This document shows positions 35,856 to 46,828 of a stretch of DNA of 64,000 nucleotides, in pieces (position 1 is the first letter of the stretch; every line of letters starts with the position of its first letter). The stretch is taken from contig JAQFWX010000021.1 of assembly GCA_027605045.1 (NCBI GenBank), positions 558,001-622,000 of the forward strand, given 5' to 3'. The translations under genes and the position numbers were made by a program. The stretch comes from Phallus indusiatus. Taxonomy: Eukaryota > Basidiomycota > Agaricomycetes > Phallales > Phallaceae. The notes under the pieces were generated by a model. That model worked only from the letters and a program-made list of their open reading frames with translations. It ran no database searches and was not told the origin of the DNA.

Positions 35856-36309
35856 ACTCGAGAGGAAGGATACATTTGATGAGAATGCTACATTTTATAT
35901 GCTTAATAAAGCACAGGTCATATCGATAATCTCACTCTTATTCACGAGCATGTATAATATATTATATAATAAGAAACTTATCTAGTGACGAATAATAGCT
36001 TGTGAGCTTGTGATAGCGGGATTCAAAATTACGAGCGATGGATAGTGTACTAGGACAGGAGTCGTACTACCAATACTGATTGCGAGTTTGCAACACAGTG
36101 CATGAATTCGGATAAGACTGGGAGAGAGGGTTTGATCTGGATATTCAAAAACTACATTCTCACTTTTGACTCCATACCTCCTTAAATCCCCACGGACGGG
36201 TGTACCTTAACTTGATACTTGTTTGAGGTAGGCTGAATAAACATGAAATTAAGTATATAACTTAATTCAATACGGACAAAAAAGAGCTGAGAGATTCGGT
36301 GGTCCTCAT

Positions 36310-37460
36310 TTACAGCGAAAACCAAATAAATCTGAAAGCAAGTCTCGCACGATTTTTTACAAGCCACCACTGTAATGCATCAAACTCTTGATGAATATAT
36401 GCATTGAGAGTCAATATATTCAACCTGTTAATTCCGTCACCACTGAGCTCCGCCTGCAGATTCCTGAACCCGAGCCTACAAATAACTTGGGTCCAAGCCT
36501 TCGAACCTCTAAAACAACCGTTCAACGTGTTCCCGAAACTCTTCACCCAGACGGGAAGGATGTGCGCACATTGAGTAACCATGCAATTCCTTAAATGGTA
36601 ACTCGTCTCTGGAGGAGGGTTATTCCGAAACGTTGGTTATTTCTCACAGAATTCCTGTCAGGATCTCCCGCAATAAGATACCGGTTTTTGTCTCTTGTCA
36701 AAGTCTATCATCGGATTAAACCACCTCCAAAGAAAATAACTGGGAAATTTTACATAATCACAAATGCTCTTGCCACCTTTCGAAGGAACTAGCTCGTTAT
36801 AAATCTGACCTCTGAGTTCCTCGATTGACTTCGATGGGTACAGGCCGGGTGAGTATTGTAGGGATCCTGAGCCCGTGCGTGATTGGACTACAATACCAAA
36901 TGGTGGCAATGAGAACAGTCAGTGTAACAGCACATCTAAATCAACGAAGTTGGTAGTGATCTTACAAGCCTGAACAAGAAACTTGTCATATATGCGCCCG
37001 ATGGTCAGGAACTTTTCTAGATTATCCCTGCACGAGTTGATGTCGGAAATCATGTTGTTCAGTGCAGTGTTTGATTCCATTACCTGGTGAGTATCCTAAA
37101 TATCTTGAATCCGTGCATGATTGAACTACAATGCCAAAAGGTGGCGAAAAGACCAGCTTGTGTATTACCAGCGACACATCAACAAGGTGAACTTACAAGC
37201 AAGTTGAACGAGAAACTCATCATGTATGCACCTGATGGTCAAAAGCTGTATGGTCTCGCTCCCTGTATAGTAAACGAAAAAGAACGACGGTAAGGATTGA
37301 TGGCTAGCCCAACTGCGTTGTTAAAGTGGGTAACATGCCATATATATGTGCTTTGGCGCTCGCGAGCTGGACAGGACGTTGATGCCGTGCCGGCACCTTC
37401 TCCACTTGAGGCAACAGATGGCCGGGAGACGGCCATTGTATTTTGTTCACTCTCAATCAA
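36310..37460 (-). pseudogene. HNH-endonuclease-like gene remnant, internally duplicated
   Basis: On the minus strand, 36582-36310 encodes TQCAHILPVWVKSF, then ICRLGFRNLQAELSGDGINR and LNILTLNAYIHQEFDALQWW. This has the layout of fungal HNH nuclease-domain proteins (H-I-x-P, then a helix with NxLTL-x5-H-x2-FD). Upstream frames include a segment starting FGIVVQSRTGSGSLQYSP (36853-36909). A diverged second copy of that segment lies at about 37090-37155 (FGIVVQSCTDSRYLGYSP). I could not join an intact gene across these pieces. The likely start lies near 37460, head to head with the plus-strand HNH relative. Confidence 0.45.
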
Positions 37461-37627
37461 CGTGAATTACATGTAGAATGCCGCAAAAATCGAAAAGAGT
37501 TTATATATGTATCCTTTGAATTATCATTTAAGTCAAGTGTTCACTTTTGCTGGCAATTGTCGATTGTTTGACGTCATTTTTTCGGGTACATATTCTGCAG
37601 TCACTCTTCAAGCTTCAAGGACCATTA

Positions 37628-38860
37628 ATGTACACCGAAGGAACCGAGCTTCCTAGAGTGATTAACCGGACTACTCACAAAGATATAGTTGAGGCCTACG
37701 CCATATGCCTCAAGTGTGAGGAAGAATTGATAGAAGAACAAAAGGCAGGAAAAGACGTCAAAAGGGAACTAATTGACTGTCGCATCGTTGGCTACTTGTT
37801 TCATCACGGTCCGACTAATGAAGCTTTGGAAACAGTTATTAATGAGGTACTTGCGTGTGCCAATCGTAAGGATATCTTGAGATTGGGTCGGATGTACTTT
37901 GACTATCTTCTGAAACCATGTAAATCTTTTCGTTGTTTTCTTCACTGCGAAGCTAATTGTTTATCATTCCTTAGTTTATGAATATATAATAGACTACTAT
38001 GAAACATTTGGTAAACATCCAGAAATCTAATTTCATCACCTATTGATTTACTGGCGTACAATAGTCTCCAAAGCTAAATCTCCACCTCCTTTTAAACCGG
38101 TGGATGATGTAGCCCAAAGGGTAATGAATCGGACCTCTCAAAATACTACTACTGCACATAATAAGGTGAATTACATGCCGGTTTTCTTTTATTATAATAT
38201 ACCTCTCATCAGCTAAGGCACTTGTTCGAGACGGATTCAGCTGTATCCTCTCTGGATCGCATGATATGTCGTGCATGCGAAAGAGTAAAGAGATCCACAG
38301 TGAATTTCGCGAAAGTGAACATGTAATGTCCACAGTGGTTTCCAAAAAAGCTGACTTCCCCGCTCATCTTATGTAATAACAGAAACAGGAAGATATTACT
38401 AGTGTGCATTCTGTCTTAAGACGTTTTGGCTATGAAAATCTTTTAGCTGAAATCAATGGAGCTGGATTTCACCGTTTAGAGAACATTCTCACCATAGCTT
38501 GCGATATACGACAAATTTTTGATGAAATGCTTGTGTGGTTTGTTGAAACAGTACGTCAAGCTTCAATGGCTATTTCTAGTTCGTCCTAACAACATTCTAT
38601 ATGAGACAAAACCTCATACTTATGAAGTTAAGACATGTACTTTTTTTCGAGAGAACCCCTTCCCGTTTCGTGAAATGTATGGCCTTCCAGACTATGTGAC
38701 TTTCACGACACCCAATGAAGACAAGTTACCGCTCCCATCTCCCTCTTATTTGAGGCTTCACGCGGCAATCTGTGAAATTGGAGACCTTTCTGGCGCTACA
38801 GAATATATGCGGGAATTTTGTGATGATTTGGGTATACTCGCAAAAGATGAACTTGAATAG
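37628..38860 (+). pseudogene. HNH-endonuclease-domain gene, partly degenerate
   Basis: The N-terminal block (DIVEAYAICLKCEEELIEEQ, RELIDCRIVGYLFHHGPTN, DILRLGRMYFDYLL) matches the region that precedes the HNH fold in Agaricomycete proteins. Next comes PPPFKPVDDVAQRVMN (38079-38164), then ALVRDGFSCILSGSHD (38216-38263) where the family has ALxRDxxRCxxTG. After that are RRFGYENLLAEINGAGFHRL and IFDEMLVWFVET (38421-38553). A tail ends at 38860: LPDYVTFTTPNEDKLPLP, then YLRLHAAICEIGDLSG. Parts are in different frames near 38015 and 38553 without good introns, and the CAH(I/L) motif is weakened to PAHL. I judge it damaged, but a spliced product cannot be excluded. Confidence 0.55.
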
Positions 38861-38936
38861 AACACATTTTCGTGTAATTTTTTGTTATGCTGACATGACT
38901 TTAACTGCAACACGTGGAAGTATGCGAGGCGGTAGC

Positions 38937-39360
38937 GTAGGATTAGATGGAATGTAGATAAATTTGTACAGACACAACACAGACACAGACACAGACACTT
39001 AGATAGTACTGGAATTCCGGTACATGACTGACAAGTAGCGGAAATTTTTTTTGGGGGGAACAGTAAACGTCGTTGTACATCACACCTCCGGGTAGTAAAA
39101 CCCAGTTGACTTGGATGTATCAAATATGCAGTTACTATGAAACATTTGGTAAACGTCCCAAATCAAGTTTCCCGACTTCTATCGATCGACTGACGTATGC
39201 TAGACCGCGAAGCAGTACCCCCACCTCCTTTCGACCCGGTGTCGGGTGGTGTGGCTCAAAGGGTAATGAGGCAAACCTCTCAAGATACTACCACCCCTTA
39301 TATTGTAGGATAGATGGAATATAGATTTGCACGGACACGGCGCAGACACAGACACGGACG
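38937..39360 (+). repeat. Duplicated unit: partial HNH copy plus cacaga-rich direct repeat
   Basis: Two direct repeats frame this unit. Copy 1 (38937-38998) and copy 2 (39305-39360) share a gtagga-ta-gatggaat-tagat start and a cacagacacagacac tract. Between them, 39134-39300 is a diverged copy of 37995-38164, the internal HNH-gene segment. It contains actatgaaacatttggtaaa in both copies and translates to a similar PPPPFDPV, VAQRVM-R, TSQDTTT. The unit therefore looks like a local segmental duplication that reaches to within about 15 bp of the next gene's stop. Confidence 0.7.
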
Positions 39361-39375
39361 CATGTAATTGCTCCC

Positions 39376-40404
39376 TCATGCAATTACAGCCATGTCGACT
39401 GCACGAAGAGGACGTCCGATCCAAACCGCAAAACGCGTTCCGAGTACAGCTAAACTCCAAATTTCCCATGGTCCCGAGTCCATCCAACGTGAGAGGAATA
39501 ATTTTGAAACGTCTTCGGCTCTTAATTCCAATACTACCAAGACCAACGCTTTCTCTTTATCTTCAACGGCAAAGTGGTTGATGACAGTGAGTAAAGGGTC
39601 GATAAGAGACGGATTATAGATACAATCAACGACCAGGATTATACGGGGCGAATTGGAGGGTTCTTGAATGACATCGTCCATCCACACATTCTTGTATGCT
39701 GTAAATCTGGTATTCAAAGGCATGGATTGAAATTCAATCCAATCCAAAGGTCCTGTGGAAACGTTCGAGTGTTTTGGTATGTTCTGTGAAAGGTTCTTGG
39801 CGATAAGCGGTACTAAAAAGGGTAAGTCTGTTGCGATGTAGCGTTTTACAAGGGGAGATATTGCAATAGCTAGAAATCCAGTACCGGCACCGAGTTCAAG
39901 GATTTGACAAGATGAAAGGTTAGCATGAGATATCAACACTTCAGATAGGATCAGAGCGGCGATCTTCTTGCTTGCTCGCCAGAGAACACTGCCTGTGTCG
40001 CCTTTCCTACTGTTAAGTGAAGTTATGTCCTGATATAGCGATATTTCTGTAGGGGAGGATTGGGTTACTCTTTTAGAATGAGTTTTTCGACTCTGACGAG
40101 TTGATTTCTCGCTGCGCCTCTCAATGCATACTTGACAGCTACAGACTGGAAGTGTGATAGTTATTTGCCCGTCTTTGGGATTGACCGAACCTAGGCCTGA
40201 CTCTTTTGATGCATCGTTGTCCATGTCATCGTCGTCGTGGGACGATCCTTGGTGAGCAGAGCCGCCTTGAAGCTGACTGTAGAGAATGAAAATTTCCTCC
40301 TCTGCGTCTTCCACCCGCCAGGCAGATTCGCTATCTGTGGGTATGAGAAACGGCTTCCAATCATGATTTTGAGCTGCTGTCATTGACTCGGAATAATCAT
40401 CCAT
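39376..40404 (-). CDS. Protein-lysine methyltransferase, Methyltransf_16 / RKM5-like
   Basis: This intronless frame of 342 codons encodes a class I SAM-dependent methyltransferase. The SAM-binding loop is ILELGAGTGFLAIAI, preceded by GSVLWRASKKIA and followed by YIATDLPFLVPLIAKNL; the second motif is IILVVDCIYNPSLIDPLL. These are features of the METTL21/RKM5 group, which modifies ribosomal proteins or translation factors on lysine. The N-terminal 110 residues include an acidic stretch (DDDDMDND), and CSCQVCIERR may form a small metal site. Its 5' end faces LHS1 across 223 bp. The C-terminal end (AVWIGRPLRAVDM) lies against the duplicated unit. Confidence 0.8.
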   Translation of the reverse strand: MDDYSESMTAAQNHDWKPFLIPTDSESAWRVEDAEEEIFILYSQLQGGSAHQGSSHDDDDMDNDASKESGLGSVNPKDGQITITLPVCSCQVCIERRSEKSTRQSRKTHSKRVTQSSPTEISLYQDITSLNSRKGDTGSVLWRASKKIAALILSEVLISHANLSSCQILELGAGTGFLAIAISPLVKRYIATDLPFLVPLIAKNLSQNIPKHSNVSTGPLDWIEFQSMPLNTRFTAYKNVWMDDVIQEPSNSPRIILVVDCIYNPSLIDPLLTVINHFAVEDKEKALVLVVLELRAEDVSKLFLSRWMDSGPWEIWSLAVLGTRFAVWIGRPLRAVDMAVIA

Positions 40405-40436
40405 GATAATGACAAGCTAGCAGGGATTTTGCCAAC

Positions 40437-40509
40437 GTGTCACCGTGACACTGTCTGTGGTGTTTTGTGGACAGTTTACCGTCAGGTGTCATAAACACGT
40501 AGACGTGAC
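40437..40509. promoter_or_regulatory. Inverted repeat and ACGTGAC element in the RKM5-like/LHS1 promoter
   Basis: gtgtcac-c-gtgacac (40437-40451) is a perfect 7-bp inverted repeat around one base. gacgtgac (40502-40509) lies closer to LHS1 and resembles ACGTG-core unfolded-protein-response elements. Both are in the 223-bp divergent promoter. The regulatory role is inferred from the position and the known stress control of LHS1. Confidence 0.35.
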
Positions 40510-40627
40510 GGATCCAGTTTAACATTTATTTTTTTCTCTTTGTTCTCTCTCATTACGACCTCGTCCTCTCCGCTCCGATTAGATTAAGTATACTAATTCC
40601 CAATAGTTCACGTTAGTTTCCGGCCTT

Positions 40628-43600
40628 ATGCGGCTACTTGCAACGCTATTATTCCTTCCAGTCGTTCAATATGCATTTGCTTCAATATTAGCCATCGACT
40701 ATGGTACGGAGTGGATGAAAGTCTCTCTAGTTAAACCAGGGTTACCTTTTGACGTGCTATTGAACCATGACTCAAAACGGAAAATCCAGTCCTCTGTTGG
40801 GTGGAAAAATAACGACCGACTTTTCGGTTCAGACGCGTTCAATATTGTGCGTTCCTTTGACAAATGCAGAATAACACTTTTCGCTCAATGATGTCAGGCC
40901 ACTCGGTTTCCCAAAACGTCGTTTTCATCTTTGAAATATCTGCAAGGTCAAGCCTCAGGGTCAAATGCCTTAACATTCTTCACCTCGATATCCACTGCTG
41001 AGACGACAGAGACCACGCGCAAGACCATTGCGCTTCGCAGATCAGATGGAACTGAGTGGGCTGTTGAGGAACTCATAGCCCTACAGTTTGCATATGTCAA
41101 GGAGCTGGCAGAGAGCACGTCCAAAGAGAAGGTGGTTGATACAGTCGTTACCGTACGTACAAGGTTTCTCTTCCATACCTCTTGCAATGCTGATCCATCA
41201 AAGGTCCCCAGCTATTACTCTCAGTTCGAACGACAAGCAGTTTTAGATGCTATAGAGATATCTGGGTTAAAGTCTCTTGGAATTATCAATGACGGCACAG
41301 CTGGTAAGTCGCAGATCCCTCAAGTACACATTCATTTTACATATATTGGGATCAGTTGCAATTAATTACGCCATGACGCGAACATTCCCCACTCCAGAAA
41401 CCCATTTGATATATGACGCTGGTGCCGGATCAATTCGCGCAACCATCGCGACTTTTTCGACGACCCCTGCATCTGAAAATGGATCGAAAGCTAGATCAGC
41501 TAGCAAAGATTCTACATCCATTGAAATTAAAGCTATTGGTTATAGTCGTCAGATTGGAGGTGATGAATTAGACAGACGATTGAGGAATATTTTAATCGAC
41601 AAGTTCAACTCGCGAAATCAAAAGGATATTCGGAGCGATGCTCGGGGAATGGCCAAGTTATGGAAAGAAGCAGGTCGTGTTAAAGGTGTTTTAAGCGCAA
41701 ATTCGGAAGCTGTGGCGATTGTACGTCGAGAAATTTTCTCATCGTTGAACCTTTTTTTCATTCACTCATCATCAAGGTTGAAAACGCTGCATTTGACATC
41801 GATTTCCGTGCATCTGTATCCCGAGAAGAATTTGAGAACGCTCTGGTGGATTTGAAACTTGATTTTGTCAAGCCCATCTCTGATGCACTTGGAAATGCGA
41901 ACCTTACACTCGTATGTGATCTTTATCAATGCGTATCATCCAATTTTGCTGAGATGTATCAGGATCAAATTACATCTGTTATTTTGATGGGTGGAAGCTC
42001 TCGCGTTCCGATTATACAACAGGCTGTGCGAAACATGGTTGGAGAGTTTGTACTATTCTGATTTTTTGAAGCTAACCAAGCGTCGCTGATTTCATTTATT
42101 AGGAGTAAAGTGGCGCAAAATATTAATACCGACGAGGCCGCAGTACTTGGTAGGACCGAAATTTACTGGTCGTTATTCATCAAACACTGATTCATTAATA
42201 GGTGCCGCGTTCTACGGCGCAAGCATCAGTAGTCAATTCAGGACTAAGGATATTAAAGTCCAGGATATTGTCCATTATGATATTCAGGTTTCTTACCTTG
42301 CAGAATCCAAATCTACAGGTGTGTAAAACATTCTTTTTCTTCCTCTCTTTCGGCAGGTATAGACCTTCGAACTATTAGATACCTCCATCCGGACACTGTC
42401 TTCCGTGTTGTTCCCTACAGGTTCCAAATACGGGTCCAAAAAGGTCCTGACTTTGAAACGCAAGGACGATTTTAATTTAACACTTTCCTACAAATCGCCG
42501 CAACCAGGGTTCGTTTCCTTCGAATATTCGATTCCGAACTCTGAATCTGTAAACATATAGGGTATTCTCGGGAGACATCTCTCAAGCGCAGATTCTCAAA
42601 GTCAACGAAACTATAACAAACCTCACTGAACAAGGAGCTGAGGATCCAGTGGTCAAGGTCACAGTAGCATTGACCAACTCCGGTTTTGTGGTCGTTCAAG
42701 ATGCAATTGCATCTGCTGAGATCAAAGAATCTATTGCAGGTCAGTAAAACATTTCTTACTTGTATTGTTTTTCTTCGTTATATTTTTCCGGATAGAGAAG
42801 CTGAAGAACTTTTTTGGTGGCTCTTCTGCAGAAGAGAGTGATACCTCTGAGACGTCTACTGTTGATCCCACCGCGACCGAGACTGCAGTACCCAAAAGTG
42901 GAAAAAGTCAAAAGAGTATTTCATTGGAAATCGAGCTTTCGCCCCTTTCGATTCAACCAATGACACTTGTTGAGAAGAAGGCATCGCATGAAAAGTACTG
43001 GTTATGATTCATTTGTCGTTATACTGGTTCTCTCTATTGACATATGGATTGACACAGATTATTAGCAATGCAACGCGCCGAACGAAGCAAGCAACAACGG
43101 GAAGAAGCACGGAACTTGTTAGAGTCCTATATATATCGCCTACGCGATCTTGTCGATGGCAACGAGGAAGCTCCTTTCATTCTTTTCTCGAAAGAGAGTG
43201 AACGTCGGAGAATAGCCGATTTACTGCAAACGACATCCAGTTGGCTGCATGAAAATGATGAAACTGCGGAACTATTAGATTTCTGGAGTAAAAGAGAAGC
43301 ACTAGAGTATGCTCACCCTTTCTATTTTCTTTCTGGCTGTGCGAATCCTGACGTCAACGATATAGGGTATTAGAAAGACCCATTCAGCAACGTCATAGAG
43401 AATCGGAGACTCTTCTCCCCGCGATTGCGGATTTGGAACAAGCTCTACAGGCTGGACAAGTTTTTCTAGAATCCGCTCGGCAAAACTATACCATCGAGGA
43501 AACACAAGGGACGCTACATAAATATACCGTGGAGGAGATTGATGAAGTAGAAACACAGATAAAATCGATCGATGCGTGGCTACAGGAGAAAATGGAAGCT

Positions 43601-43852
43601 CAGAGAAAACTAGCGATCAATGAGGAACCGGTTATATTTACATCGGAGGTAACATCTAGGGGCAAGACGTTACAAAATCATGTTATGCGGCTGTTGAAGA
43701 GGAGAGCTCCTAAACCTAAGCCTTCATCTACGTCCACCACATCAACCGATACCATTTCACCCACTGAGTCAGCGACGGCTGGGACTACGGAGACAGCTAA
43801 TGTGACCGAAACAGAAGGTAGTGATAGCACGCATGGGCATGATGAATTGTAG
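40628..43852 (+). CDS. LHS1: ER Hsp70-family chaperone LHS1/HYOU1 (Grp170)
   Basis: Thirteen exons are joined: 40628-40846, 40898-41152, 41204-41303, 41356-41720, 41777-41911, 41963-42045, 42103-42149, 42202-42320, 42363-42508, 42561-42739, 42796-42994, 43058-43306 and 43366-43852 (about 860 residues). LHS1 acts in the ER lumen as nucleotide exchange factor for BiP and as a holdase. A signal peptide (MRLLATLLFLPVVQYAFA) and the C-terminal HDEL are clear. Hsp70 motifs: ILAIDYGTEWMKVSLV, GIINDGTAVAINY, YDAGAGSIRATI, IGGDELDRRL and ILMGGSSRVPIIQQ. The C-terminal helical bundle has EARNLLESYIYRLRDLV and FLESARQNY. The donor at 42321 (gtgtaa) is atypical. A Thr/Ser-rich low-complexity region precedes HDEL. 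Confidence 0.95.
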
Positions 43853-44143
43853 AAGTTGGGCCAAAAAATTTGTATTTATGTAACTAGTTCGATCATCTCT
43901 TTCAACCATAGAAAACATAATTCTACATTACATGATATTGACATGACACGTCAAAACGCAAAACGATCGTGTTTAAAGTTCGTTAGTAACTCATTGACCA
44001 ACTGTTTTAACGGGGTATTTGATGCCGGATCTTGGACAGTTACTGTGTCGAGTAGGATGACTGGGAGTGAATTTGCCATCTTGCAACGGGCTACAATGGG
44101 AATGGATGAGAATGTATAGCATCTAATCGTAAAAAGTCTTTCT
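43853..44143. other. Convergent intergenic region
   Basis: This is the 3' flank shared by LHS1 (plus) and RNase T2 (minus). No gene is seen. Confidence 0.5.
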
Positions 44144-45315
44144 TTACCCTTGAGCTCTAAGATAGAATTGGACTGTTGTAACTGCGTCGTCTTTGCAAAC
44201 GAAATCGGGGATGTAGCCTGTAACGTCCTGAACAGCTTTTTGCATGTCCATCAGCGAATACCGGTTAGAGTCGGAAGGAAGTATCTTTTTTTTGGATGGA
44301 AAAGTTTTTAGCACGACGACGTAAACAAGACGAATGCCTCTTTGTCAACTTACATCGGCATTGGACAAAGCACGGTAAATATCAAACTTTTGGAAGAGAT
44401 TCACGATAGTTTCGAAGTAATATGGTACCTTTGAATCAAGTTAGAGAAGAAGAAGATTGCGTTTGGACTTTATTGTTATACCTCATCAGCAGTTTGATAA
44501 TTTGCGAAGCATCGAGGCTCCAGAGTGGAAACACTGAAGGCAGTGAGTGAGTAAATACTATTGATTTTGGGAAGGCACTTGAAGCTTACCATGTACCATG
44601 GGTTTTCCATTCGTGAGCCCAAAAGCTTTGGGGAGATTCATCATTGGAAAGCCAGAATTCGTTCATGATGGATAATGTGTCCTGAGCACCGGCCCTGCGC
44701 AGAGCCTCTGATATTTCATTGCCAGAGTATGCGCGAGAGTTGTCGCAATTCTTGAGGGAACGGAAAATTTACGCGCATATAATGATAATTGATGAGTAAA
44801 CGTACCTCGTAGAACTGACCGTTGCATTTATCTGGCCTAAGAGCGAGATTTCAGTAAGTCTGAGATGCTCAGAATCAAGGTGATACCTACCATAAACCGT
44901 GTATACCCCAAGAGTCTTCCTGACCGACGTCGAGATCCCAAAATTGAGTGAAAACTAGGACTCCTCCAGGATTGACGACACAACAAGAGTCGGTGGTTTC
45001 GGCCTCACGAGTGCATGATAAGACAGGAGGCTGGGGACATTGATCGGAGGTAGACTTTTGGTGGTGAGAATGAGATCTATAGTGGAATCTGAGTTCATTG
45101 CCGTGGTGAATGGAAGGACGAAGAGGTTGGTTGGCATTGGACTGAGAGTCATGCGAAGAGCCGTCAGTGTTTCCAGACAGGATAGCTTCCACCTTGGGGT
45201 CGGAGAAGTCGACACCAGACAAGGACTGAATGGAGGGTTTGCCAATGGAAGAGAAGTTGTTTGATGCAATGTTGAGCAGAGAAATGGCGGGGAATATGAC
45301 TTCGTTGACCTTCAT
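44144..45315 (-). CDS. Ribonuclease T2
   Basis: Minus-strand exons 45315-44891, 44836-44806, 44750-44590, 44533-44482, 44428-44354 and 44284-44144 give 294 residues. RNase T2 cleaves RNA via 2',3'-cyclic phosphates in acidic compartments or outside the cell. Both catalytic segments are present: CAS I WGIHGLWPDKCNG and CAS II EFWLSNDESPQSFWAHEWKT followed by HGTC. Conserved cysteines include CPQPPVLSC, SCCVV, CDNSR and CVSTLEPRC. The N-terminus (VIFPAISLLNIA) is a weak signal peptide. A His/Ser-rich insert (HYRSHSHHQK) precedes the first cysteine and is unusual. A missing 5' exon carrying a better signal sequence is possible. Confidence 0.93.
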
Positions 45316-45761
45316 GTTTGCTGGGATACGGAGACAAGTGAATCTGGGTACAAGACGGTGGTGGGTCTCCCCCTATATATATATATAAATATGTATGTGT
45401 CAGTGTCTGACGTCTGAATAGGGTCATCAAATCGATGGGAGATAAGGAGAATAAGAAATGCGCTACGCCACACCCGTGCCCACTACATATTCTATGCCAG
45501 AACAATTATAGCCAATTGAATCGACTGGATTCCGATGGGGGGAAGAACGTTCGCAAGAATAAATACACCAGGAAAGAAGCGAGACGGTGTTGTGGTGGAG
45601 ACGCGACGCGGGACATGGCCATCAAACGTTTAAAGAAGCATATGATCACACCTTATAAAAGGAGATAAGATTTCATGAGAAAGCGAGTGTGTGTTTCTAT
45701 CATGCAGAACCGGTATTATTTGACTTTTGATATGGATACAGTATGTGCAAGGGATTTTTTT
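45316..45761. other. Intergenic region, no gene seen
   Basis: This is the promoter of RNase T2 and the 3' flank of NDUFA6. It contains an AT dinucleotide tract (tatatatatataaata, near 45377) about 70 bp upstream of the RNase start, possibly a TATA element on the minus strand. Confidence 0.5.
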
Positions 45762-46316
45762 TTAGAACCCACTGCTGCGCGTAGAGACCGCAGGAACAAC
45801 GCCTTCATCATCCTTGCCCTGTGTGGAAGAGAAAAAGAAACGGTCAGAAATAACAAGGTTTGCTAAAAGGAGAGAGTGTAAAGGCGGTACCTGATAGAAC
45901 TTCTCCAAGAATGGCCTGGAACGTTTCTGCTTCGGTTGGAGTAGAATACCCAAGATGTGAGGTTCTTGTTTCCAGACATTCATCGTTTCCTGGTACTCCT
46001 GCTGGCCTTTGAGCAGCAGACGGTCAATGAGCCGCACATCGTCAATGTATCTGTTCCTTTCAAACTCTTCGCGCATGCGTCGACGGATTAAAGATGGGGT
46101 GACGGGCAATCCATACATGGCTACAATTTCGGGTGCCTGTTAGGCCTTCAGTGTCAGTACTATCTATAGTGCTGGGGTTCATGAAAAGCGAAAAGTGGGG
46201 ACACTACACACAGCGCGATACCAGTCTCTGTATAATTGTATCACCCTTGAACGAGCCTCAGCTGGGCTACTCGATTGTCGGGCTACCCGTGATAGTCTGG
46301 AGGGGATGGTCGTCAT
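45762..46316 (-). CDS. NDUFA6: Complex I accessory subunit NDUFA6/B14 (LYR protein)
   Basis: Minus-strand exons 46316-46212, 46136-45891 and 45818-45762 give 135 residues. The LYR motif is at residues 28-30 (VIQLYRDWYRA), in the first helix. The second block is RRRMREEFERNRYIDDVRLI and DRLLLKGQQEYQETMNVWKQ, then HILGILLQP. These match the B14/NB4M subunit (LYRM6), which sits on the matrix arm of NADH:ubiquinone oxidoreductase and binds acyl carrier protein. A basic N-terminus (MTTIPSRLSRVARQ) fits import to mitochondria. Confidence 0.92.
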
Positions 46317-46828
46317 CGCCAAGTTGTGTGTTGGACAAGTGTGAAAGTCAGTGCAGGACGTCCGTGTCAGCGTGGGAGAGTATTTGTCAGCAGGACGGAC
46401 CCTTGCTTGCATTCTCTTTGCATTTCAAGCCAGCACATGCGGAAATCTTTGCCTGTAAAATTCATTCAACTCAACCCTTTCCACGTCACTCTGTAGATCT
46501 CCTTGTAATTAATACATTATTATTATTATTATTATTATTACTATCTGTTGCTTTCACAGTGCGCGCATGCACTTGGAAAGTATCTACAAGGCCAAGCTCT
46601 CCAATCTTTGATCAACATCATTTACAATAATACATTACACATGAATTCCGGCTGACGGAGCTCTGCCATTAATAGTATCATCTAGGTTATCACCTTCCTT
46701 CCCCTAATAGTTGCTCCTAGTCGCTGGTTGCGAATATGCGAATGGGCATAAACAAAAAAGAAATCTGTCTACTTCGGTCAGACTTGGTCCTATAGAAGAA
46801 TTTGGAGAAAGAGAAGGTACCCTGTCAA
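46317..46828. other. Intergenic region with (ATT)8 microsatellite
   Basis: No gene is seen here. A perfect ATT trinucleotide tract lies at 46516-46540. The region is upstream of NDUFA6 and downstream of the small CaaX gene, both minus strand. Confidence 0.6.
46516..46540 (+). repeat. ATT microsatellite
   Basis: Eight perfect att units plus one a. It is intergenic and likely length-variable between strains. Confidence 0.9.

Noticed and set aside
43856..44119. Plus ORF right after LHS1
   Set aside because: It begins four bases past the HDEL stop, lacks family features and is likely 3' UTR.
46179..46412. Minus ORF with an upstream Met (MQARVRPADK)
   Set aside because: The NDUFA6 start fits better at 46316, where the LYR helix spacing is normal; the upstream codons are leader sequence.
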